Shown here piece by piece: positions 1 to 6,283 of a stretch of DNA of 6,819 nt. The notes beneath the pieces were generated by a model. The model was not told the DNA's origin and searched no databases. It saw only the letters and a program-made list of their open reading frames with translations. Made by a program: the position numbers and the translations under genes. Location of the stretch: contig JBEKIU010000200.1 of the NCBI GenBank assembly GCA_050011635.1, positions 1-6,819 of the forward strand, given 5' to 3'. Origin of the DNA: Bog-756 sp050011635. GTDB taxonomy: Bacteria > Actinomycetota > Acidimicrobiia > Acidimicrobiales > RAAP-2. Position 1 is the stretch's first letter, and every line of letters starts with the position of its first letter.

Positions 1-110
1 GGTCCACCCGGGGTCGGATCCAGGTCCACCCGGGGTCGGATCCAGGTCCACCCGGGGTCGGATCCAGGTCCACCCGGGGCCGGATCCAGGTCCACCCGGG
101 GCCGGATCCA
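1..110. repeat. Tandem array of five 22-bp repeats
   Basis: Five head-to-tail copies of a 22-bp unit lie at 1-22, 23-44, 45-66, 67-88 and 89-110, followed by a broken start of a sixth at 111. Each unit begins GGTCCACCCGGGG and ends CGGATCCA. Copies 1-3 carry a T at the fifteenth base (GGGGTCGG), while copies 4-5 carry a C (GGGGCCGG), so the array has two blocks of identical units, as expected from recent local duplication. The period is not a multiple of three and there are no unique spacers, so it is neither a coding repeat nor a CRISPR array. It starts at the window edge and may extend further left. It ends about 65 bp before glpX. Confidence 0.95.
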
Positions 111-162
111 GGTCCCACGGTCACCAGAGCCCCTCGAGCCGAATGACCCCCCCGCCAGCCAC

Positions 163-168
163 TATCGT
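163..168 (+). promoter_or_regulatory. Possible -10 element for a leaderless glpX transcript
   Basis: TATCGT at 163-168 fits the actinobacterial TANNNT -10 pattern. It ends 8 nt before the GTG at 177, so a transcript would start at or within a base or two of the start codon. There is no purine-rich Shine-Dalgarno sequence upstream of 177 (the 20 bases before it are mostly pyrimidine and C/G), which also favours leaderless translation. No convincing -35 hexamer is visible at 16-18 bp upstream. This is an inference from spacing only. Confidence 0.4.
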
Positions 169-176
169 CGTTGTCC

Positions 177-1172
177 GTGACCATCGAAACGCAGGCGCCC
201 GATCGAAATCTGGCCATGGAGCTCGTCCGGGTTACCGAGGCGGCCGCGCTGGCGGCCTCACGGTGGATGGGGCGGGGTGACAAGGAGGGTGCCGACGGGG
301 CTGCGGTCAGTGCCATGCGCATCGTGCTGTCGTCCATCGCCATGGACGGGGTCGTGGTCATCGGCGAGGGCGAGAAGGACCATGCGCCGATGCTCTACAA
401 CGGGGAGCGCATCGGGGATGGCACCCCCCCGAAGGCCGACATCGCCGTCGACCCCATCGACGGCACCACCCCGACGGCACTCGGCCGCGGCGGGGCCCTG
501 GCCGTCATCGCCGTCTCCGAGCAGGGGACGATGTTCGACCCCGGGCCGTGCGTCTACATGGAGAAGCTGGCCGTGGGGCCCCGGGCCGCGGGCTGCATCG
601 ACATCGCCCTGCCCATCGAGGACAACCTGAAGGCCGTGGCCAAGGCCAAGGGGACCACCGTCCGCGCCCTCACCGTGGTCATCCTCGACCGACCCCGGCA
701 CGCCGAGCTCATCGCCCAGGTGCGGGAGACCGGGGCGCGCATCCGGCTCATCACCGACGGCGACGTGGCCGGCGCCATCGCCACCTCCTGGCCCGAGACC
801 GGGGTCGACCTGCTCGTCGGCATCGGGGGGACCCCCGAAGGGGTGATCGCGGCAGCCGCCCTCAAGTCGATGGGCGGGGAGATCCAGGGCCGCCTGTGGC
901 CGCGTGACGAGGGAGAGCGACGGGCGGCCATCGAGGCCGGCTACGACCTCGATGCCGTCCTCACCACCGACGACCTGGTCAAGGGCGACAATTGCTTCTT
1001 CGCCGCCACCGGGATCACCGACGGCGAGCTCCTCCACGGGGTCCGCTACGACGAGTTCGGGGCCATGACCCAGTCGCTCGTGATGCGGTCCAAGTCGGGC
1101 ACGGTGCGACTCATCTACGCCAAGCACCCGCTGCACAAGCTGGCCGAGTACAGCGCCATCGAATTCGGCTGA
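177..1172 (+). CDS. glpX: Fructose-1,6-bisphosphatase, class II (GlpX)
   Basis: Cytoplasmic metal-dependent phosphatase that hydrolyses fructose 1,6-bisphosphate to fructose 6-phosphate in gluconeogenesis. With a GTG start at 177 the protein is 331 residues, normal for the family. Visible landmarks are PDRNLAMELVRVTEAAA (8-24), GRGDKEGADGAAV (32-44), GVVVIGEGEKDHAPMLYNGE (58-77) and the metal/phosphate motif DPIDGTT (92-98). Later come DGDVAGAI, GIGGTPEG with the conserved Glu at 221, QGRLWPRDE, and near the end GDNCFFAATGITDGELLHGV followed by QSLVMRSKSGTVRLI. The conserved acidic residues are present, so it should be active. A TTG at 171 in the same frame would add two residues. GTG 177 is preferred because of the -10-like element 8 nt upstream and because homologues begin a few residues before PDRN. 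The gene stands alone on its strand, with repeats on both sides and no sign of co-transcription with the HNH gene 347 bp downstream. Confidence 0.97.
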   Translation: MTIETQAPDRNLAMELVRVTEAAALAASRWMGRGDKEGADGAAVSAMRIVLSSIAMDGVVVIGEGEKDHAPMLYNGERIGDGTPPKADIAVDPIDGTTPTALGRGGALAVIAVSEQGTMFDPGPCVYMEKLAVGPRAAGCIDIALPIEDNLKAVAKAKGTTVRALTVVILDRPRHAELIAQVRETGARIRLITDGDVAGAIATSWPETGVDLLVGIGGTPEGVIAAAALKSMGGEIQGRLWPRDEGERRAAIEAGYDLDAVLTTDDLVKGDNCFFAATGITDGELLHGVRYDEFGAMTQSLVMRSKSGTVRLIYAKHPLHKLAEYSAIEFG

Positions 1173-1220
1173 GGGCGAGCTGGCCGTCGGCACGTCCGGC
1201 GACTCGTTGGTGTGCGCTTC

Positions 1221-1336
1221 GTCGTAGGCCTGGTCGTCGGCCTGGGTCGTCGGCCTGGTGCATCGGCCTGGTTGCATCGGCCTGGTTGGTCGGCTTGGGT
1301 GGTCGGCTTGGGTCGTCGGCCTGGTGCGTCGGCCTG
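1221..1336. repeat. Degenerate tandem array of nine ~13-bp repeats
   Basis: Nine consecutive units of 12-14 bp, mostly 13, share a core close to GTCGGCCTG. They begin at 1221, 1233, 1245, 1258, 1271, 1285, 1298, 1311 and 1324. Variants include GCATCGGCCTG (two units) and GGTCGGCTTG (two units). The + strand is markedly G/T-rich and almost free of A. The units differ from one another, so the array is older or less homogenised than the one at 1-110. Its variable length argues against a coding role. Confidence 0.85.
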
Positions 1337-1373
1337 GTGGGCTCCCGTTCGTCGGCGGGTCCGGAAGCACCCG

Positions 1374-1415
1374 CTCGGCGGCGGCTTGGTGGTCCTCGGC
1401 GGCGGCTTGGTGGTC
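1374..1415. repeat. Perfect 21-bp tandem duplication
   Basis: The 21 bases at 1374-1394 (beginning CTCGGCGGCGGC and ending TTGGTGGTC) are repeated exactly at 1395-1415. The second copy runs directly into the next repeat family. Although 21 is a multiple of three, I see no gene here that would use it. Confidence 0.9.
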
Positions 1416-1471
1416 CCCCGTTCGTCGGCGAATCGGGAGGATCGTCCCCCGTTCGTCGACGAATCCGGAGG
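1414..1471. repeat. Paired 27-bp elements with a central palindrome, upstream of the HNH gene
   Basis: Two 27-bp copies, 1414-1440 and 1445-1471, differ at two positions and are offset by 31 bp. Each has a palindromic core. In the second copy TTCGTCGACGAA (1452-1463) is a perfect 12-bp palindrome. In the first, TTCGTCGGCGAA (1421-1432) has one mismatched pair. A third, more diverged copy lies at about 1344-1367, where the right half of the palindrome is lost (TTCGTCGGCGGG). The cores sit 57 and 88 bp before the HNH start codon, and the 31-bp offset is close to three helical turns. That would suit a pair of operator sites, but they could equally be repeats with no regulatory role. Confidence 0.7.
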
Positions 1472-1493
1472 CACGCGTTCGCCGGCCCGGTTG

Positions 1494-1512
1494 TCACAGC
1501 CGTGTGCTGTGA
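1494..1512. promoter_or_regulatory. Perfect inverted repeat at the HNH gene start (operator or mRNA hairpin)
   Basis: TCACAGC at 1494-1500 and GCTGTGA at 1506-1512 form a perfect 7-bp inverted repeat around the 5-nt spacer CGTGT. It ends 7 nt before the ATG at 1520. As DNA it could be a dimeric repressor site over the promoter. As RNA it would be a hairpin directly in front of the start codon. The half-sites are in the opposite orientation to a Crp/FNR-type TGTGA-N6-TCACA site. No recognisable promoter hexamers can be assigned with confidence. Confidence 0.5.
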
Positions 1513-1519
1513 TTTCCGT

Positions 1520-2947
1520 ATGGCCAAGGCAACCTCGGCGACGACGAACTTCACCGGCGAAGCCGCGACCCTGGCTTCAGCTGTCGAGGTGATCGCCTCG
1601 TTCGTGGCCCACTTCGAGCCCGCGCAGTACTCCGTCTCCGATGCGGCGTCGCTGGTGACCCTGTTGGAGCGAGGGAAGCGCCTCTGTGCTGCCGGGGAGA
1701 CCCTTTCGGCATCCCGGGCGGCCGAAGGCAACGCCCATCACCTGTCCGGTCACCGCACTCCCGATGAGTGGCTTTCCGCCATCACCGGTTCCTCCAGGGG
1801 CGAGGCCGTGGGAATCCTCAAGGTCGGGGAGGCGCTCTGCTCCCAACCGGAGGTGGAGGAGGCGTTGCGGGGCGGGAAGCTCACCTCCTCGCAGGCCACG
1901 CTGGTGACTGATGCCGTCAAGGTCAATCCGAACTGCGGGCAGGACCTGGTCAAGCGGGCCGAGCAGGACTCACTTTCCCAGTTGAAGGAGCGCTGCCTCC
2001 GGGCCAAGGCAGAGGGACGGTCCGCCGACGATGCCGCCCGCCATCGGAAGGCGCTTCACGACAACCGGCGCTGTCGGACCTTTACCGATGCCGAGGGCGC
2101 GTTCCGCCTCGAGGCCCACCTGACCCCGGAAGCTGGGGCCACCGTGCTCGCCGCCCTTGACTCCCGGGCTGACCGGTACTTCAAGGAGGCCCGGAGGTCC
2201 GGGACATTCGAGGCAGTCGACGCCTACCGGGCCGATGCCCTCTGTGCCCTTGTCACCGGCACGGCGACTCCTGGCACCGCGACTCCTGGCACGGCGACTC
2301 CTGGCCAAGGGAGTGCCGAGCCGTCGGGCGATTCGCGGGCAGCCGCGGAACTCTCGACCCGGGCGGCCGCCACCGACCCGCCAACCGGGTGCGGAACAGC
2401 GACGCTCAACATCTCCATGCTCATCCGGGTCGACCTCGAGTCCCTTCGGAGGGGATCGGTCGGACCCGGTGAGGTCTGTGAGATTCCCGGGGTCGGTCCC
2501 GTCTCGGTGCAGTGGGCTCGGGAACAGCTCGGCGATGCGCTCTGCGACCTCGTCATCACCGACGGGGTGGATGTGAGCACCGTGGTCCGTCTGGGCCGGC
2601 ACATACCTGCGCCGCTCATGACCGCCATCCTGGAGCGGGATCAGCGCTGTGTGGTGCCCGGCTGCAACAGACGTTTGGGACTGGAGTTCGACCACTGGCA
2701 GGTCGCCTACGCAGACGGCGGAGAGATGTCCTACGACAACATCGCCCGCCTCTGCAGCCACCATCACTATCAGCGGACCCACCAGGGTTTCGTCCTGTCC
2801 CGAACTGCGGGCAAGTGGTGCTGGGACCCGCCCGACCACCCCCCTGATCGCATACGCAAGAAGGGGCCCAAGCGACGCAAGCAGGGCCGGGCCGATGGGA
2901 GGACGCACCCCCGATCGGACCCCCCGTTGTTCGCAGACGACGGCTGA
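1520..2947 (+). CDS. DUF222 / HNH endonuclease-domain protein (13E12-repeat type)
   Basis: A 475-residue protein with the usual two-part layout of this actinobacterial family. The N-terminal DUF222 region (roughly 15-245) is helical and includes LTPEAGATVLAALD at 201-214. A low-complexity linker (about 247-293) follows, then LNISMLIRVDLESLRRG and TDGVDVSTVVRLGR. The C-terminal HNH domain has Cys377 and Cys382 (CVVPGC), Asp391-His392 (DH), Asn407 and LCSHHH (Cys412, His414-416). All the metal-binding and catalytic positions expected for a ββα-metal HNH nuclease are present, so DNA cleavage is plausible but not shown. The last 30 residues are very basic (RKKGPKRRKQGR), suiting DNA contact. The reading frame is open far upstream to 992, but that part overlaps glpX and the repeats. 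ATG 1520 is the first start giving a family-like N-terminus. No Shine-Dalgarno sequence is evident. The biological role of the family is unknown. Members are usually multicopy in a genome, and some mycobacterial 13E12 copies serve as prophage attachment sites. Confidence 0.93.
   Translation: MAKATSATTNFTGEAATLASAVEVIASFVAHFEPAQYSVSDAASLVTLLERGKRLCAAGETLSASRAAEGNAHHLSGHRTPDEWLSAITGSSRGEAVGILKVGEALCSQPEVEEALRGGKLTSSQATLVTDAVKVNPNCGQDLVKRAEQDSLSQLKERCLRAKAEGRSADDAARHRKALHDNRRCRTFTDAEGAFRLEAHLTPEAGATVLAALDSRADRYFKEARRSGTFEAVDAYRADALCALVTGTATPGTATPGTATPGQGSAEPSGDSRAAAELSTRAAATDPPTGCGTATLNISMLIRVDLESLRRGSVGPGEVCEIPGVGPVSVQWAREQLGDALCDLVITDGVDVSTVVRLGRHIPAPLMTAILERDQRCVVPGCNRRLGLEFDHWQVAYADGGEMSYDNIARLCSHHHYQRTHQGFVLSRTAGKWCWDPPDHPPDRIRKKGPKRRKQGRADGRTHPRSDPPLFADDG
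2258..2302 (+). repeat. In-frame 15-bp x 3 repeat in the HNH protein linker
   Basis: Three consecutive 15-bp copies (GGCACGGCGACTCCT, with one C/G change in the middle copy) encode Gly-Thr-Ala-Thr-Pro three times, residues 247-261. They sit at the start of the disordered linker between the DUF222 region and the HNH part, where length change should be tolerated. The unit length preserves the frame. Confidence 0.9.
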
Positions 2948-2977
2948 GGGTTCTACGCGCCCGACAATCAGGCGTCG

Positions 2978-3119
2978 CCACAGATCAGGCCGCGCCCGGC
3001 CCGACCATCCTCGGCAAGATGCACAGCCCGACCGCCCGGTCAGGCACGCCACGGATCGGGCCGCGACCGGCCCGATCATCATCCGCAATCTGCACAGCCC
3101 GACCGCCCGGTCAGGCGCC
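2978..3119. repeat. Two-copy 71-bp tandem repeat in the convergent gap
   Basis: Copy 1 (2978-3048) and copy 2 (3049-3119) are offset by exactly 71 bp. The best-conserved part is a 26-bp block at 3020-3045, repeated without change at 3091-3116 (it contains GCACAGCCCGACCGCCCGG). The remainder has diverged at scattered positions. Bases resembling the unit's end also occur just before copy 1 (about 2968), suggesting a further decayed copy. Copy 2 overlaps the atpC stop codon (TCA on the + strand at 3111-3113), so the duplication boundary reaches into the atpC reading frame. The whole gap between the HNH stop and atpC (2948-3110) is essentially this repeat. Confidence 0.88.
3054..3077. terminator. 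Candidate bidirectional terminator hairpin between convergent genes
   Basis: GATCGGGCC (3054-3062) and GGCCCGATC (3069-3077) form a perfect 9-bp stem with a 6-nt loop (GCGACC). The equivalent place in the first 71-bp copy (about 2983-3006) keeps 7 of 9 pairs, so the hairpin is duplicated with the repeat. It lies between the converging ends of the HNH gene and atpC, where a two-way terminator is expected. There is no T-tract on either side, so it is not a classical intrinsic terminator. T-less hairpins have been proposed as terminators in high-GC actinobacteria. Confidence 0.5.
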
Positions 3120-3644
3120 GGCGCCCGTCCCCGCGACTCCGGCCGACTCGTCAACCGCCTCGAGGCGAACCTGGGCACGGAGCAAGGCCGCCTCCGCCTC
3201 GATCAGGTCGTGGTCGGGTTCCTCCCCCTCACCGGATCCTGTGCCCGTTCCCCGGCCCCCGGCCCCGCCGAGCTCGGCGACCCGCGCTTCGGCCGTCTCG
3301 AGGGCGGCCCGAGCCCGGTCGATGTCGATCTCCCCGGACAGCTCGGCCACGCCGACCAGCATGGTGACCCGGGTCCCGGCGGCGGCCGGACCGGCCGCGA
3401 CGTCCTCGGGGACCCCTTGTTCGACCTGGACGAACCCTCCGTGTACGGCCACCCGCTCCACCTCGTCGCCGGCCCGTACCACCCGGATGACGCCGGGCTC
3501 GACAGTGCCCACCAGCGGGGTGTGCCCGGCCAGGAACGTGACATCGCCCTCACGTGTGCGCAGGATCACCTCGGTGGCCGAGCCGGTGACCAGGATGCGC
3601 TCCGGTGTCACGAGCTCGATGGCGAACTGGTCCTCGTCAGCCAC
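3111..3644 (-). CDS. atpC: F1 ATP synthase epsilon subunit, enlarged
   Basis: Epsilon binds the foot of gamma, helps couple F1 rotation to the c-ring and can restrain ATP hydrolysis. The N-terminal beta-sandwich is clear: FAIELVTPERIL (7-18), GDVTFLAGHTPLVGTVEPGV (33-52) and VAVHGGFVQV (65-74). The C-terminal helical hairpin is recognisable as EIDIDRARAALETAEARVAEL (105-125) and LIEAEAALLRAQVRLEAVD (147-165). At 177 residues it is well above the usual ~85-140. The extra length lies in a Gly/Ala/Pro insertion at about 77-90, a Gly-rich, acidic insertion at about 126-146 between the two C-terminal helices, and a Gly/Ala tail. The start is GTG at 3642-3644, with GGAG 6 nt upstream, 18 nt after the atpD stop. 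It is the last gene of the operon, and its stop codon lies inside the 71-bp repeat. Confidence 0.95.
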   Translation of the reverse strand: MADEDQFAIELVTPERILVTGSATEVILRTREGDVTFLAGHTPLVGTVEPGVIRVVRAGDEVERVAVHGGFVQVEQGVPEDVAAGPAAAGTRVTMLVGVAELSGEIDIDRARAALETAEARVAELGGAGGRGTGTGSGEGEEPDHDLIEAEAALLRAQVRLEAVDESAGVAGTGAGA

Positions 3645-3662
3645 GATGCGCTCCGGCCCCGG

Positions 3663-5111
<1,449 letters not shown>

Positions 5112-5129
5112 GGGCGCTGGGCTTCCTTT

Positions 5130-5159
5130 GGTTCGTCAGCTAGTGGTTCGTCAGCTGGT
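5130..5159. repeat. 15-bp tandem duplication upstream of atpD
   Basis: GGTTCGTCAGCTAGT (5130-5144) is followed directly by GGTTCGTCAGCTGGT (5145-5159), with one difference. It lies in the 114-bp atpG-atpD gap, immediately upstream (in the operon's direction) of the atpD ribosome binding site. The rest of the gap (5160-5225) shows no convincing hairpin, small gene or promoter. Confidence 0.85.
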
Positions 5160-5225
5160 GAGTACTGTCCGGCGGAGCGTCGGTGAGGGGCGCGGCCGGC
5201 GGCGTCGTGGGTTGGGGTCACGGGT

Positions 5226-6281
5226 TCAGACCTTGGTCTCGATGATGAGTCCACGCTCGTCCGTGTCGGAGCCGGCCCGCAGGGCCTCGGCCCCGCCGAC
5301 GATCTCCATGATCTCGGTGGTGATGGTGTCCTGGCGGGCCCGGTTCATGATCCGCGAGTACTTGGTGATCAGCTCGCCGGCGTTCTCGGTGGCCGCGGCC
5401 ATGGCCCGCTGGCGCGAAGTGACCTCCGACGCCGCCGCCTCGAGCAGGGCGGCGAAGATCTCCGTCTCGGCCGCCCGCGGAGCCAGCGTCTCGAGGAGGA
5501 TGGCCGCGTCGGGCTCGAACTCGGTGTAGCCCAGGGGTCCCTCGGACGCGGCGGACGCGGCGGACGCGGCGGACGCGGCAGACGCGGCAGACGCGGCGGG
5601 TGCCGGGTGCCTCCCGGGTGCGGGGTGCCCACCGGATGCCCCGGGTGCCGCCTCGGGCGTCGCCCCATCGTCCGTGTCGGCCAGTTGGCGGGGGTCGATC
5701 AAGGGGAGGAGTTGGCGCACCTCGACCCGCTGGGACCCGGCCGACAGGAAACGGGTCGACACCACCACCACCTGGTCGACCTCCCCGTCCACGAACGGGG
5801 TGAGTACGGCGGCGGCCACGTCGCGGGCGTCGGTGAAGGTCGGTCGTTCGCTGATCCCGGTGAACGACCGCTCCACCTCCTGGCCGCGGAACCGGAAGTA
5901 TCCCTGCGCCTTCTTGCCCGCCGTGAACAACCGGTACTCGACGCCGTTCGGCGCGCCGGCCGCCATCAGCCGTTCGGTGGCCCGCAGCACCGACGTGTTG
6001 TAGGCGCCGCACAGGCCGCGGTCGGCCACCACGGCGAGGACGGCGACCTTGCCGATCGTCTCCGGCGTCCCGAGCAGCCGGCCGGCGGCGACGGGATCGC
6101 CCAGCGCCGTCTCCAACACGATGCGGGCCATGCCCCGCTGGTAGGGCTTGGCCGAGGCGATCCGGCCCTGGGCGCGCACGATCTGTGACGCGGCGATGAG
6201 CTCCATCGCCTTGGTGATCTTCTTGGTCGACTGGATGCTCTTGATCCGCCGACGGAGTACGCGCTCCTGACCGCCGGCCAT
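5226..6281 (-). CDS. atpG: F1 ATP synthase gamma subunit with enlarged loop
   Basis: Central rotor shaft of F1. The N-terminal coiled-coil helix LRRRIKSIQSTKKITKAMEL (9-28), the Rossmann-like core start VAVLAVVADRGLCGAYN (79-95) and the C-terminal helix with RQRAMAAATENAGELI (290-305) and NRARQDTITTEIMEIVGGAEAL (313-334) are all typical. The protein is 351 residues, against about 285-305 for most bacterial gammas. Most of the excess is an insertion at about 202-250, between QLLPLIDP and YTEFEPDAAILLETL, where E. coli gamma has only a short acidic loop. The insert is Ala/Pro/Gly/Ser-rich and ends in (Ala-Ala-Ser)6. The C-terminus also carries about 16 residues beyond the usual end (RAGSDTDERGLIIETKV). 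ATG at 6279-6281 lies 2 bp after the atpA stop, with GGAAGG about 10 nt upstream inside the end of atpA, so translation is probably coupled. Confidence 0.97.
   Translation of the reverse strand: MAGGQERVLRRRIKSIQSTKKITKAMELIAASQIVRAQGRIASAKPYQRGMARIVLETALGDPVAAGRLLGTPETIGKVAVLAVVADRGLCGAYNTSVLRATERLMAAGAPNGVEYRLFTAGKKAQGYFRFRGQEVERSFTGISERPTFTDARDVAAAVLTPFVDGEVDQVVVVSTRFLSAGSQRVEVRQLLPLIDPRQLADTDDGATPEAAPGASGGHPAPGRHPAPAASAASAASAASAASAASEGPLGYTEFEPDAAILLETLAPRAAETEIFAALLEAAASEVTSRQRAMAAATENAGELITKYSRIMNRARQDTITTEIMEIVGGAEALRAGSDTDERGLIIETKV
5544..5597 (-). repeat. In-frame 9-bp x 6 repeat in atpG, encoding (AAS)6
   Basis: Six perfect-register 9-bp units occupy 5544-5597 on the + strand: four GGACGCGGC followed by two AGACGCGGC. 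Read on the minus strand they encode Ala-Ala-Ser six times, residues 229-246 of gamma. Directly next to it (5597-5648), a second family of short repeats close to CGGGTGC encodes the Gly/Pro/His/Ala-rich first half of the inserted loop. The 9-bp period keeps the frame. Confidence 0.95.
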
Positions 6282-6283
6282 GG

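Larger units (their letters stand above)
1173..1519. other. Repeat-filled gap between glpX and the HNH gene
   Basis: No supportable gene lies in these 347 bp. Reading frames stay open through it on both strands, but the translations are monotonous Gly/Arg/Ala/Trp/Leu strings produced by the repeats. The contents in order are a degenerate 13-bp array (1221-1336), an isolated copy of a 27-bp element (about 1344-1367), a 21-bp perfect duplication (1374-1415), two further copies of the 27-bp element (1414-1440 and 1445-1471), and a 7-bp inverted repeat (1494-1512) next to the HNH start. The + strand of the first half is rich in G and T and poor in A. No T-rich terminator for glpX is visible. Confidence 0.75.

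Noticed and set aside
1..110. CRISPR-like array
   Set aside because: The repeats are directly adjacent with no unique spacers and no cas genes nearby.
258..1370. Minus-strand open frame of 370 codons opposite glpX
   Set aside because: Compositional shadow of glpX that continues into the repeat array; its N-terminal part is just translated 13-bp repeats.
1494..1512. Crp/FNR-type binding site
   Set aside because: The half-sites TCACA and TGTGA are in reverse order relative to TGTGA-N6-TCACA, and the spacing (9 bp between TCACA and TGTGA) does not fit.
992..1519. Upstream extension of the HNH reading frame to 992
   Set aside because: The extension overlaps the 3' end of glpX in another frame and then translates the repeat region; the family-like protein begins at ATG 1520.
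1520..2947. Anti-phage defence system or mobile intron built on the HNH gene
   Set aside because: There are no partner defence genes, reverse transcriptase, integrase or intron structure around it; the domain layout is that of the common DUF222-HNH family.
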